Notes: a model not told the origin generated them from the letters alone. A DNA stretch of 11,054 bases from Bifidobacterium breve (GCA_945882475.1 CAMCWJ010000062.1:1-11054); one strand, 5' to 3'; positions 1 through 7,443 are shown, counted from the stretch's first letter. Program-made: numbers and translations.

Positions 1-2001
1 CTGGTCCTGGAATACGCATCCGGCAAGAGGGGACAGCAGGCCGACAAACTGTTCGTCCCGATGGACTCCCTTGATCAGTTGTCCCGGTATGTCGGCGGAG
101 AGCAGCCCAGCCTGAGCCGACTCGGCGGCAGCGACTGGGCCAACACGAACACGAAGGCGCGCAAGGCCGTTCGCGAGATCGCCGGTGAACTTGTCGCGCT
201 CTACGCCAAGCGTCAGGCAGCGCCGGGTCACGCGTTCGCCCCGGACACCCCGTGGCAGGCCGAGATGGAGGACGCGTTCGGATTCACCGAGACCGTCGAT
301 CAGCTGACTGCGATCACCGAAGTCAAGACTGATATGGAGAAGCCGGTTCCGATGGACCGGGTGGTCTGCGGTGACGTCGGTTACGGCAAGACCGAGATCG
401 CGGTGCGGGCGGCGTTCAAGGCGGTACAGGACGGCAAGCAGGTCGCGGTGCTGGTGCCGACCACACTGCTGGCCGATCAGCATCTGCAGACCTTCACCGA
501 ACGGATGGCCGGCTTCCCGGTGACGGTCAAGGGCCTGTCGCGGTTCACCGACCCGGGCGAGTCCCGCGAGGTGCTCGACGGGATGGCCGACGGCAGCGTG
601 GACATCGTCATCGGCACCCACCGGCTGCTGCAGACCGCGGTGCGCTGGAAGGATCTCGGACTGGTGGTGGTCGATGAGGAGCAGCGCTTCGGCGTCGAGC
701 ACAAGGAACACATCAAGAGCCTTCGCACGCACGTCGATGTGCTCACCATGAGCGCCACCCCGATCCCGCGCACGCTGGAGATGAGCCTGGCCGGCATCCG
801 GGAGATGTCGACCATCCTCACCCCGCCCGAGGAGCGCTACCCCGTGCTGACCTACGTCGGCCCCGATGACGACAAGCAGGTCGCCGCCGCACTGCGCCGC
901 GAACTGCTGCGCGACGGTCAGGCGTTCTACGTCCACAACCGGGTCAGCTCCATCGACGCCGCCGCCGCGCGCGTCCGGGACCTGGTGCCTGAGGCCAGAG
1001 TGGTTGTCGCGCACGGGCAGATGCCCGAGGAACAACTCGAGCAGACCGTCCAGGGATTCTGGAACCGCGACTACGACATCCTGGTCTGCACGACGATCAT
1101 CGAGACCGGTCTGGACATCTCCAACGCCAACACCCTCATCGTGGAGCGGGCCGAGACACTCGGCCTGTCCCAGTTGCACCAGTTGCGCGGCCGCGTGGGC
1201 CGCAGTCGGGAACGCGGCTACGCCTACTTCCTGTACCCGCGCGAGAAGCCGCTCACCGAGACCGCCTTCGACCGGCTGGCGACCATCGCCCAGAACAACG
1301 AACTCGGCGCCGGCATGGCGGTTGCATTGAAGGACTTGGAGATTCGCGGTGCCGGCAACGTGCTCGGGGCCGAACAATCCGGCCACGTCGCCGGTGTGGG
1401 CTTCGATCTGTATGTGCGGTTGGTCGGTGAGGCGGTACAGGCCTACCGGGCGGCCGCCGACGGTCAGACGGTGACGACCGCCGAGGAACCCAGGGACGTC
1501 CGCATCGACCTGCCGGTCGACGCGCACCTGCCGCCGGACTACATCGACAGCGACCGGTTACGGCTGGAGGCCTACCGGCGGTTGGCCGGTGCCGCCGATG
1601 AGCCAGCGGTGGCAGCGGTGATCGAGGAACTCAACGACCGGTACGGCCCGCTGCCCGAGCCCGCGCAGCGACTGGTGGCGGTGGCGCGCCTGCGGCTGCT
1701 GTGCCGCCAGTACGGGGTCACCGAAATTGCCGCCACCGGAGCCGGTTCGGTGACCACGCTGCGCGTCGCACCGCTGAACCTGCTCGACTCGGCCCAGATC
1801 CGGCTCAAGCGGCTGTACCCGGCGGCCGGCTACCGGGCCACCACGGGCACCGTTCAGGTGCCGATCCCGCGCGCCGGGTCGGGCCTGGGCGCACCCCGGA
1901 TCCGGGACCTCGAACTGCTGCAGATGGCGGCCGATCTGCTGCTCGCACTGCAGGGCCGCGCCAAGGGCGAGGTCGACGTCACCGGCGGGCCGAGCCGATG
2001 A
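1..2001 (+). CDS. mfd: Transcription-repair coupling factor Mfd, C-terminal part (5' end outside window)
   Basis: Mfd is the DNA translocase that removes RNA polymerase stalled at lesions and recruits UvrA for transcription-coupled repair. The frame is open from base 1, so the ATG at 61 is internal; the codons before it already encode the end of the RNA polymerase-interacting (CarD/RID-like) domain (ADKLFVP, then SLDQLSRYVGGE). Counting the first visible codon as 1, the superfamily 2 helicase motifs appear in order: Walker A GDVGYGKT (124-131), DEEQ box (225-228), MSATPIPRTL just after, then TTIIETGLDIS and motif VI QLRGRVGRSRERG (394-406). The last ~150 residues fit the C-terminal TRCF (D7) domain. 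About 666 residues are visible of a family usually near 1,200, so the UvrB-like N-terminal module is missing only because the window starts late. The TGA stop overlaps the mazG start (ATGA), implying translational coupling. Confidence 0.97.
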   Translation: MVLEYASGKRGQQADKLFVPMDSLDQLSRYVGGEQPSLSRLGGSDWANTNTKARKAVREIAGELVALYAKRQAAPGHAFAPDTPWQAEMEDAFGFTETVDQLTAITEVKTDMEKPVPMDRVVCGDVGYGKTEIAVRAAFKAVQDGKQVAVLVPTTLLADQHLQTFTERMAGFPVTVKGLSRFTDPGESREVLDGMADGSVDIVIGTHRLLQTAVRWKDLGLVVVDEEQRFGVEHKEHIKSLRTHVDVLTMSATPIPRTLEMSLAGIREMSTILTPPEERYPVLTYVGPDDDKQVAAALRRELLRDGQAFYVHNRVSSIDAAAARVRDLVPEARVVVAHGQMPEEQLEQTVQGFWNRDYDILVCTTIIETGLDISNANTLIVERAETLGLSQLHQLRGRVGRSRERGYAYFLYPREKPLTETAFDRLATIAQNNELGAGMAVALKDLEIRGAGNVLGAEQSGHVAGVGFDLYVRLVGEAVQAYRAAADGQTVTTAEEPRDVRIDLPVDAHLPPDYIDSDRLRLEAYRRLAGAADEPAVAAVIEELNDRYGPLPEPAQRLVAVARLRLLCRQYGVTEIAATGAGSVTTLRVAPLNLLDSAQIRLKRLYPAAGYRATTGTVQVPIPRAGSGLGAPRIRDLELLQMAADLLLALQGRAKGEVDVTGGPSR

Positions 2002-2915
2002 CCGTCGTCCTGATCGATCCGCGCCGCCCCGTCCGGGTGGCGTTCGAGGCGGTCGGGTTGTTGGCCGGCGCCGTGCAGTACACCGAGGATGTTCCGGCGG
2101 CGGTGCGCAGCGCACTGCCCGCGGCGAGGCCGGCGCTATCCGGCCCCGACGCTCCGGTGCTGCTGTCCTCAGATCCCGAGCACCCCGCGGTCAGCGCCCG
2201 ACTGGCGGCCGGTGAGCCGGTGATCGCCGCCCCCGGGGCGCTGCCCGGCGAGCGGCTCATCGACGCGGTGGCGATCATGGACCGGCTGCGCACCGCGGGG
2301 CCGTGGGAAAGCGAGCAGACCCATGAGTCGCTGGGACGCTATCTGCTCGAGGAGACCTACGAACTGTTCGACGCGGTTCGCGCCGGCAACGCCGAGGAAC
2401 TGCGCGACGAACTCGGCGACGTGTTGCTGCAGGTGCTGTTTCACGCGCGGATCGCCGAGGACGCGCCGAGCGATCCGTTCACCATCGACGACGTCGCCGA
2501 CGCCCTGGTGCGCAAGCTTGTCAATCGGGTCCCGGCGGTACTTGCCGGTGAGCCGGTTTCCCTGGAGGACCAGCTGGCCCAGTGGGAGCAGCGCAAGGCC
2601 GCCGAACACTCGACGATGCGCCGGTTGTCCTGTGTGGACGGCGTGCCCACCGGCCTGCCCGCGCTGGCGCTGGCACAGAAGGTTGTTGCGCGGGTGACCG
2701 CGGCCGGCCTGCCTTCCGACCTGATCCCGCCGGCGCTGAGGTCCGTCAACCTCGACGCCGACACCGACGCCGAGAACGATCTGCGCAACGCGGTGCTGGA
2801 ATTCGCCGATTCCGTGCGGGCCGCCGAGCACGCCGTCGCCGCCGGCCGCAGCAGCACCGGCACGCGTGATCAACGCGCCGTCACCCCGCAGGAATGGCGC
2901 CTGTACTGGCGGTGA
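1998..2915 (+). CDS. mazG: Nucleoside triphosphate pyrophosphohydrolase MazG
   Basis: MazG hydrolyses (d)NTPs to monophosphates and pyrophosphate; the mycobacterial enzyme is known for cleaning damaged nucleotides from the pool. The chosen ATG overlaps the mfd stop by 4 nt and gives 305 residues, close to the ~325-residue M. tuberculosis protein. The same frame is open upstream inside mfd, but a start there would overlap mfd extensively. The N-terminal ~90 residues are the actinobacterial extension. The catalytic all-alpha MazG domain follows: GPWESEQTHESL, then metal-binding EETYE (E118, E119, E122) and ExxD (E138, D141 in DELGD), then LLQVLFHARIA. A conserved QWEQRKAAE stretch precedes a poorly conserved tail ending TPQEWRLYWR. 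Placement after mfd makes a genome-maintenance pair: repair of template lesions plus removal of damaged precursors. No frameshift or missing active-site residue is seen. Confidence 0.95.
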   Translation: MTVVLIDPRRPVRVAFEAVGLLAGAVQYTEDVPAAVRSALPAARPALSGPDAPVLLSSDPEHPAVSARLAAGEPVIAAPGALPGERLIDAVAIMDRLRTAGPWESEQTHESLGRYLLEETYELFDAVRAGNAEELRDELGDVLLQVLFHARIAEDAPSDPFTIDDVADALVRKLVNRVPAVLAGEPVSLEDQLAQWEQRKAAEHSTMRRLSCVDGVPTGLPALALAQKVVARVTAAGLPSDLIPPALRSVNLDADTDAENDLRNAVLEFADSVRAAEHAVAAGRSSTGTRDQRAVTPQEWRLYWR

Positions 2916-2946
2916 GCCCGCCGCATCCGCTGGCAAAGCCGGTTTC

Positions 2947-2964
2947 GTGGGACGATGTACCCAC
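2947..2964. promoter_or_regulatory. Inverted repeat upstream of lpqU
   Basis: GTGGG (2947-2951) and CCCAC (2960-2964) form a 5-bp inverted repeat with an 8-nt spacer, in the 65-nt gap between mazG and lpqU and just before the ribosome binding site. It could be an operator or a small leader hairpin. I cannot assign a regulator, and 5-bp arms can arise by chance in GC-rich DNA. Confidence 0.2.
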
Positions 2965-2970
2965 AAAGAT

Positions 2971-2976
2971 AAGGAG
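2971..2976 (+). promoter_or_regulatory. Ribosome binding site of lpqU (decides the start)
   Basis: AAGGAG lies 4 nt before the GTG at 2981. An in-frame ATG at 2894 lies inside mazG, and the extra ~29 residues it would add precede the signal peptide. The Shine-Dalgarno match supports the GTG start, although the spacing is on the short side. Confidence 0.6.
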
Positions 2977-2980
2977 TGCG

Positions 2981-3712
2981 GTGTCGTCGTCACGCTGGCT
3001 GCGGCCCGTCGTCGTGGTCTCAGCGGCGGCGGTGCTGCTCGCATCCAGTTGCTCCCGTCCGCCCGGCCCGCCCATTCCCGATGGGGTGCCGCCGCCGCCC
3101 GGTGATCCGGTGCCCGCCGTCGATACCCGGGCCGCCGGCCGCCCCGCCGACCAACTCCGGGACTGGGCCGCCCAGCGTGCTCCCGGCCTCGGAATCCCGA
3201 TCGACACACTGCAGGCGTACGGCTACGCCGCAGCCGTGGCGCGGATCGAGAACCCCGACTGCCATCTGGCCTGGACCACGCTGGCCGGCATCGGCATGGT
3301 CGAGAGCCAGCACGGAACGTATGAGGGTGCGGTGATCGACGCCAACGGCGATGTCAGCCCGCCCATCCGCGGCGTGCGTCTGGATGGCACGAACGGCAAC
3401 CGCGCGATCGTCGACGACGATGCCACGGTGGCCGGCGGCGATCCGGTGTACGCCCGGGCGATGGGCCCGATGCAGTTCATCCCGGAGACCTGGCGCCTGT
3501 ACGGCGTGGATGCCAACAACGACGGCGTCATCAGCCCGGACAACATCGATGACGCCGCCCTGTCCGCGGCGGGCTACCTGTGCTTTCGCGGTAAGGACAT
3601 GACTACTCCGCGCGGCTGGCTCAACGCGCTGCGGGCCTACAACTACTCAGACTTCTACGCCCGCGCCGTGCGGGACTGGGCCACCGCCTACGCGGCCGGT
3701 CACCCGTTGTGA
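2981..3712 (+). CDS. lpqU: LpqU-like lipoprotein, lytic murein transglycosylase (SLT_2/MltB-like)
   Basis: This is a probable membrane-anchored lytic transglycosylase that cleaves the MurNAc-GlcNAc bond of peptidoglycan with formation of the 1,6-anhydro product. The GTG start gives 243 residues, close to M. tuberculosis LpqU. Residues 5-23 form a signal peptide (RWLRPVVVVSAAAVLLASSC); Cys24 is the likely lipidated residue, although Ala at -3 makes the lipobox imperfect. A Pro-rich linker follows. The catalytic fold shows TLAGIGMVESQHG with the probable catalytic acid Glu108, then RAMGPMQFIPETWRLYG, a DANNDG loop, AALSAAGYLCF, and LRAYNYSDFYARAV near the end. The DANNDG loop resembles the calcium-binding loop of MltB-type enzymes, but binding here is an inference. 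It lies between mazG and eno with gaps on both sides, so it may have its own promoter. Cell-wall turnover is the inferred role. Confidence 0.9.
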   Translation: MSSSRWLRPVVVVSAAAVLLASSCSRPPGPPIPDGVPPPPGDPVPAVDTRAAGRPADQLRDWAAQRAPGLGIPIDTLQAYGYAAAVARIENPDCHLAWTTLAGIGMVESQHGTYEGAVIDANGDVSPPIRGVRLDGTNGNRAIVDDDATVAGGDPVYARAMGPMQFIPETWRLYGVDANNDGVISPDNIDDAALSAAGYLCFRGKDMTTPRGWLNALRAYNYSDFYARAVRDWATAYAAGHPL

Positions 3713-3733
3713 ACCGGCAGTTAAACAACGGCA

Positions 3734-3747
3734 CGCGCCGGGGCGCG
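3734..3747 (+). terminator. Short GC hairpin between lpqU and eno, possible terminator
   Basis: CGCGC (3734-3738) pairs with GCGCG (3743-3747) around a CGGG loop, 21 nt after the lpqU stop. There is no U-tract, which is common for actinobacterial terminators, but the stem is only 5 bp (6 bp with a tight 2-nt loop), so the function is uncertain. Confidence 0.3.
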
Positions 3748-3753
3748 GCCCTC

Positions 3754-3759
3754 TAGGCT
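3754..3759 (+). promoter_or_regulatory. Possible -10 element of the eno promoter
   Basis: TAGGCT fits the TANNNT -10 pattern of mycobacterial housekeeping promoters and lies 39 nt before the eno start codon, after the hairpin that closes lpqU. I see no good -35 hexamer at 16-18 nt, which is often true of mycobacterial promoters. Assignment is by position and pattern only. Confidence 0.3.
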
Positions 3760-3786
3760 ATGGCCGTAAGCCACCCCCACCCCAGC

Positions 3787-3792
3787 AAGGAG
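3787..3792 (+). promoter_or_regulatory. Ribosome binding site of eno (decides the start)
   Basis: AAGGAG lies 6 nt before the GTG at 3799. The ATG at 3760, in the same frame, would add 13 residues that are not part of the enolase fold and has no comparable site. Confidence 0.75.
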
Positions 3793-3798
3793 AAGACC

Positions 3799-5085
3799 GT
3801 GCCCATCATCGAGCAGGTCGCCGCCCGCGAAATCCTCGACTCGCGCGGCAACCCGACCGTCGAAGTCGAGGTGGCGCTGACCGATGGCAGCTACGCCCGC
3901 GCCGCGGTGCCCTCCGGGGCGTCCACCGGTGAGCACGAGGCCGTCGAATTGCGCGACGGCGGAACGCGTTACGGCGGCAAGGGAGTTCAGAAAGCCGTCG
4001 AGGCCGTGCTCGACGAGATCGCGCCCGCCGTGATCGGACTCTCCGCAGACGAACAACGCCTGGTGGACCAGGCTCTGCTGGACCTGGACGGCACCCCGGG
4101 CAAGTCCCGGCTGGGCGCCAACGCCGTCCTCGGGGTATCACTGGCGGTGGCCAAGGCAGCCGCGGAATCGGCCGGGTTGCCGCTGTTCCGCTACCTCGGC
4201 GGCCCCAACGCCCACATCCTGCCGGTGCCCATGCTCAACATCCTCAACGGCGGCGCGCACGCCGACACCGGGGTCGACGTCCAGGAGTTCATGGTCGCTC
4301 CGATCGGCGCGCCGAACTTCCGGGAAGCCCTGCGCTGGGGTGCGGAGGTGTACCACGCACTCAAGGCGGTGCTCAAGAAGCAGGGCCTGGCCACCGGTCT
4401 CGGTGACGAGGGCGGCTTCGCCCCCGACGTCGCCGGAACCCGGGCCGCGCTGGACCTGATACTGACCGCCATCGAGTCCGCAGGATTGAAGCCGGGCGTG
4501 GATATCGCCCTGGCGCTCGACGTCGCGGCCACCGAGTTCTACACCGACGGAACGGGTTACAGCTTCGAGAAGCAGACTCTCAACGCCGCCCAGATGGGCG
4601 AGTTCTACATCGGACTGCTCGACGCCTATCCGCTGGTGTCCATCGAGGACCCCCTCGACGAGGACGACTGGGACGGCTGGGTGGATCTGACCACGGCGAT
4701 CGGTGACCGGGTGCAGATCGTCGGCGACGACTTGTTCGTCACCAACCCGGAGCGACTGGAGGAGGGCATCGAGCGCGGGGCGGCCAACGCCCTGCTGGTG
4801 AAGGTCAATCAGATCGGCACTCTGACCGAGACCCTCGACGCCGTCGCGCTGGCCCACAACGCCGGCTATCGCACCATGATGAGCCACCGCAGCGGCGAGA
4901 CCGAGGACACCACCATCGCCGACTTGGCCGTCGCCGTCGGCAGCGGTCAGATCAAGACCGGCGCGCCGGCGCGCAGCGAACGGGTGGCAAAGTACAACCA
5001 GTTGCTGCGCATCGAGGAGACGCTCGGCGACGCCGCCCGCTACGCCGGCGATCTCGCGTTCCCACGCTTCACCGGGCCCGCGTAG
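3799..5085 (+). CDS. eno: Enolase (phosphopyruvate hydratase)
   Basis: Enolase converts 2-phosphoglycerate to phosphoenolpyruvate in glycolysis and gluconeogenesis, in the cytosol. The GTG start gives 428 residues, the normal family length, opening with IIEQVAAREILDSRGNPTVE. Diagnostic motifs: MLNILNGGAHAD, GLGDEGGFAPD with the catalytic acid Glu204, magnesium ligands Asp241 (LALDVA), Glu283 (SIEDPL) and Asp310 (VGDDLF), catalytic base Lys335 (LLVKVNQIGTL), and the signature MMSHRSGETEDTTIADLAV. The C-terminus carries the usual GQIKTGAPARSERVAKYNQL. All catalytic residues are present. Only 29 nt separate it from the ftsB-like gene with no hairpin between, so eno probably leads a four-gene transcript with ftsB, DUF501 and ppx2, an arrangement common in Actinobacteria. 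The start is set by the AAGGAG at 3787. Confidence 0.98.
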   Translation: MPIIEQVAAREILDSRGNPTVEVEVALTDGSYARAAVPSGASTGEHEAVELRDGGTRYGGKGVQKAVEAVLDEIAPAVIGLSADEQRLVDQALLDLDGTPGKSRLGANAVLGVSLAVAKAAAESAGLPLFRYLGGPNAHILPVPMLNILNGGAHADTGVDVQEFMVAPIGAPNFREALRWGAEVYHALKAVLKKQGLATGLGDEGGFAPDVAGTRAALDLILTAIESAGLKPGVDIALALDVAATEFYTDGTGYSFEKQTLNAAQMGEFYIGLLDAYPLVSIEDPLDEDDWDGWVDLTTAIGDRVQIVGDDLFVTNPERLEEGIERGAANALLVKVNQIGTLTETLDAVALAHNAGYRTMMSHRSGETEDTTIADLAVAVGSGQIKTGAPARSERVAKYNQLLRIEETLGDAARYAGDLAFPRFTGPA

Positions 5086-5114
5086 CCCCGAAAGCGAAAG
5101 ACGAAAAAGCGACT

Positions 5115-5810
5115 GTGGCAGAAGGCAAGCGGCCAGACACGAAGCGACGCGCCCCGGCCTCTCGGCCGGGCGCTTCGGGCCGCGGCCGTTCGCGCCCGGC
5201 CCGCGTCGGCACCCGTGAGGCCCGCCGCTCCGGCCTGAGTGCCAAGGCGGAGTCTGTCGGCCACGGCATCACCGCGCCGATCCGGCGGGCCGCTGCCTCG
5301 GTGCAGCAGCAAAGCGAAGAGCGACTCGGGTTCACCGCGCGCCGGGCCGCCATCCTCGCCGCGGTGATCTGCGTCCTGACGTTGACCATCGCCGGACCGG
5401 TGCGCACCTACTTCGGCCAGCGCACCGAGATGAAGCAGTTGGCCGCCAGCGAGTCCGCGCTGCGCGCACAGATCGCCGAACTGGAAGGCCAGAAGGCCAA
5501 ACTCGCCGACCCGGTCTACATCGCGGCGCAGGCCCGCGAACGGCTGGGGTTCGTCATGCCCGGCGACATCCCCTATCAGGTGCAGTTGCCCGGGTCGGCG
5601 GCCGCGGCGCCCGAAGCCGGTACGCAGGCCCGGGCCGGGAACGCCGACGACCCCTGGTACACCTCGCTGTGGCACACCATTGCCGACACCCCGCACGGGC
5701 CGCCGCCGGCTCCGCAAGCCGACCCGCCACCCCCGCCCGGGCCGCCGGCCGTATCCCCGGCGCCGCTGCCGCCACCACCACCGCCTCCACCGCCACCGCC
5801 CGGTGGTTGA
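5115..5810 (+). CDS. ftsB: FtsB/DivIC-family septum formation initiator
   Basis: This is a bitopic membrane protein of the divisome. FtsB/DivIC proteins pair with FtsL and FtsQ and help activate septal peptidoglycan synthesis. The GTG start gives 231 residues, like M. tuberculosis Rv1024 and about twice E. coli FtsB because of extra ends. Residues 1-75 are a basic, Arg/Ala-rich cytoplasmic tail. One transmembrane helix lies at about 79-97 (AAILAAVICVLTLTIAGPV). A coiled coil follows (~103-130, QLAASESALRAQIAELEGQK), then the family-typical DPVYIAAQARERLGFVMPGD. After WYTSLWHT the last ~35 residues are almost pure proline, ending in an 11-proline run. No strong Shine-Dalgarno is visible before the start; only purine-rich sequence (GAAAGACGAAAAAG). 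The gene overlaps the next one by 8 nt. The family call is firm; the symbol follows mycobacterial usage. Confidence 0.88.
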   Translation: MAEGKRPDTKRRAPASRPGASGRGRSRPARVGTREARRSGLSAKAESVGHGITAPIRRAAASVQQQSEERLGFTARRAAILAAVICVLTLTIAGPVRTYFGQRTEMKQLAASESALRAQIAELEGQKAKLADPVYIAAQARERLGFVMPGDIPYQVQLPGSAAAAPEAGTQARAGNADDPWYTSLWHTIADTPHGPPPAPQADPPPPPGPPAVSPAPLPPPPPPPPPPPGG

Positions 5811-6294
5811 CCCGGCCGACCTCGACGCGGTCGCGCGCCAACTCGGCCGTGAGCCGCGCGGGGTGCTCGACATCGCCTACCGGTGCCCCAACGGTGAGCC
5901 CGGAGTGGTCAAGACCGCCCCGCGACTGCCCGACGGGACACCGTTCCCGACGCTGTACTACCTGACCCACCCGGCGCTGACAGCGGTGGCCAGTCGGCTG
6001 GAGTCCGAGGGGGTGATGCGGACGATGACCGAGCGGCTTGCCGGTGATCCCGCGCTGGCCCGGGCCTACCGGCTCGCCCACGAGGCCTATCTCGTCGAAC
6101 GCGACGCCGTCGAGCCGTTGGGCACCACCTTCTCCGGCGGTGGCATGCCCGACCGGGTGAAGTGCCTGCACGTGGTGATGGCGCATTCGCTGGCCAAGGG
6201 CCGCGGGGTCAACCCATTCGGTGATGAGGCGCTGGCGATGGTGGCAAGTGATCCGGCGATGGCCGGAATCCTGATTCGGGAGGTATGGACGTGA
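5803..6294 (+). CDS. DUF501 domain-containing protein (Rv1025-like), function unknown
   Basis: This is a 163-residue DUF501 protein of unknown biochemical role, nearly always found between the ftsB-like gene and ppx2 in Actinobacteria. The GTG at 5803 gives VDPADLDAVARQLGREPRGV, where the conserved domain begins; it overlaps the ftsB stop by 8 nt. The frame is open further upstream, but that part is the shadow of the proline tail. Conserved-looking stretches are VLDIAYRCPNGEPGVVKTAP, FPTLYYLTHPALTAV, EPLGTTFSGGGMPDRVKCLH and VVMAHSLAKGRGVNPFGDEA. Cys and His in RCPNG and KCLHVVMAHS could bind metal, but this is only a guess. There is no signal peptide or membrane helix, so it is probably cytosolic. 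It ends in a 4-nt overlap with ppx2, so coupled expression with both neighbours is likely. Confidence 0.88.
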   Translation: MVDPADLDAVARQLGREPRGVLDIAYRCPNGEPGVVKTAPRLPDGTPFPTLYYLTHPALTAVASRLESEGVMRTMTERLAGDPALARAYRLAHEAYLVERDAVEPLGTTFSGGGMPDRVKCLHVVMAHSLAKGRGVNPFGDEALAMVASDPAMAGILIREVWT

Positions 6295-7232
6295 ACACAG
6301 TGGCGGCGATCGACTGCGGCACTAATTCGATCCGGTTACTGATCGCGGACCACGCCGAGGGTCGGTTGCGGGACCTGCATCGTGAGATGCGGATCGTGCG
6401 GTTGGGCCAGGGCGTGGACGCGACGGGGGAGTTCGCGGCCGATGCCCTGGACCGCACCCGTGCCGCCCTGGTGGACTACACCGAACTGCTGCGCAGATTC
6501 GAGGTCACAAGCCTGCGCATGGTGGCCACGTCGGCCACCCGGGATGCGGCCAACCGCGACGACTTCCTCGCCATGACGGCCGCGGTGTTGGGCTCGGTGG
6601 TCCCCGGTGCCGTCGCCGAAGTGATCACCGGAGCCGAGGAGGCCGAACTGTCCTTCAACGGCGCAGTCGGCGAATTAGACCCGGCGACAGCGCCTTTCGT
6701 GGTCGTCGACCTCGGCGGGGGATCCACCGAGGTGGTGTTGGGCGACGCCGCCGGTGTGCGGGCCAGCTTCTCGGCCGACATCGGTTGCGTGCGGATGACC
6801 GAGCGCTGCCTGCATTCGGATCCGCCGACCGCCGCGGAGGTGGCGGCGGCGCGGGCGGTGGTCGACGAACGGCTGGGGGAGGCCTTGCGGGTGGTTCCCG
6901 TGGAGCAGGCCCGAACATGGGTCGGCGTGGCGGGAACGTTCACCACCATCGCCGCGTTGGCGCACCGACTGCCCGTCTACGACTCGGACGCGATCCATCT
7001 ATCGCGGGTGCCGTTCGGCGAGTTGCTGGCGGTCTGCGAGCAATTGATTGCGATGACGCGGGCGCAGCGTGCAGCCCTGGGCCCAATGCACGAGGGGCGG
7101 GTGGACGTCATCGGCGGCGGCGCGATCGTGGTCCAGGAGTTGGCAGCCGCACTGGCCGACCGGGCCGGGATCGACGAACTGGTGGTCAGCGAGCACGACA
7201 TTCTCGACGGCATCGCGCTCTCGCTGCTCTGA
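6291..7232 (+). CDS. ppx2: Exopolyphosphatase / pppGpp phosphohydrolase family (Ppx/GppA), Ppx2
   Basis: Ppx/GppA enzymes release phosphate from polyphosphate or convert pppGpp to ppGpp; which substrate matters in mycobacteria is unsettled for the second paralogue. The actin-like ASKHA fold is clear: phosphate-1 loop AAIDCGTNSIRLLIAD at the N-terminus, VRLGQGVDATGEF, ATSATRDAANRDDF, the family motif EVITGAEEAELSFNGAV, phosphate-2 loop VVVDLGGGSTEVVLG, then VGVAGTFTTIAAL and HEGRVDVIGGGAIVVQEL. It is the short, two-domain form (about 313 residues) without the C-terminal HD extension of E. coli Ppx. I chose GTG 6291 because GGGAGG (6278-6283) is 7 nt upstream and it makes a GTGA overlap with DUF501; the in-frame ATG at 6285 is only 1 nt from that site but would add just two residues. 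A strong hairpin follows the stop. Confidence 0.93.
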   Translation: MNTVAAIDCGTNSIRLLIADHAEGRLRDLHREMRIVRLGQGVDATGEFAADALDRTRAALVDYTELLRRFEVTSLRMVATSATRDAANRDDFLAMTAAVLGSVVPGAVAEVITGAEEAELSFNGAVGELDPATAPFVVVDLGGGSTEVVLGDAAGVRASFSADIGCVRMTERCLHSDPPTAAEVAAARAVVDERLGEALRVVPVEQARTWVGVAGTFTTIAALAHRLPVYDSDAIHLSRVPFGELLAVCEQLIAMTRAQRAALGPMHEGRVDVIGGGAIVVQELAAALADRAGIDELVVSEHDILDGIALSLL

Positions 7233-7243
7233 GGGAACTGCCG

Positions 7244-7276
7244 ACTCCGGCGCCGTGGATAACCCGGCGCCGGAGT
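7244..7276. terminator. Perfect 12-bp-stem hairpin between ppx2 and the convergent small Cys-rich gene
   Basis: ACTCCGGCGCCG (7244-7255) is the exact reverse complement of CGGCGCCGGAGT (7265-7276), with a 9-nt loop. It begins 11 nt after the ppx2 stop and ends 14 nt before the stop of the opposite-strand Cys-rich gene, so it is well placed as a bidirectional terminator. No T-tract follows, which is usual for mycobacterial hairpin terminators. Confidence 0.75.
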
Positions 7277-7290
7277 TCACTCGGCACGAA

Positions 7291-7401
7291 TCAGAGCTTG
7301 ACCTTGCAGCCGCTGCCGATGTTTTTGCAGTGGCGGCCGTTCTTACAGAGGTTGCAGCGGCAACTGCAGCCGCCGGTGTGCTTGGTCTCGACAGCGCGCA
7401 T
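7291..7401 (-). CDS. Small six-cysteine peptide, metallothionein-like
   Basis: A 36-codon gene runs convergent to ppx2. Its product starts MRAVETKHTGG and then carries six cysteines in the pattern C12-x-C14-x-C16-x2-C19-x5-C25-x6-C32, plus His8 and His24. It is basic (many Lys/Arg) and has no signal peptide. A CxCxCxxC cluster in so short a polypeptide suggests metal-thiolate binding (Cu(I), Zn or Cd), as in metallothioneins; this is inference from composition. It does not resemble the M. tuberculosis copper metallothionein MymT as I remember it. The start is fixed by an in-frame TGA three codons upstream and by GGAGGAG 10 nt before the ATG. Stop and hairpin placement also fit a real gene. 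Alternatives are a zinc-ribbon fragment or a redox or peptide-regulator role. Confidence 0.72.
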   Translation of the reverse strand: MRAVETKHTGGCSCRCNLCKNGRHCKNIGSGCKVKL

Positions 7402-7411
7402 CTCGGGTCAT

Positions 7412-7418
7412 CTCCTCC
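7412..7418 (-). promoter_or_regulatory. Ribosome binding site of the small Cys-rich gene
   Basis: On the - strand GGAGGAG stands 10 nt before the ATG that ends at 7401. It is one of the best Shine-Dalgarno matches in the window and is a main reason to accept this very short gene. Confidence 0.65.
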
Positions 7419-7443
7419 GCCGGTCGTTCGGCCGACTCTGGTT

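Noticed and set aside
7291..7401. Assigning the Cys-rich ORF to the known copper metallothionein MymT
   Set aside because: Length and cysteine spacing do not match MymT as I know it, and no RicR-type TACCC/GGGTA operator is seen upstream.
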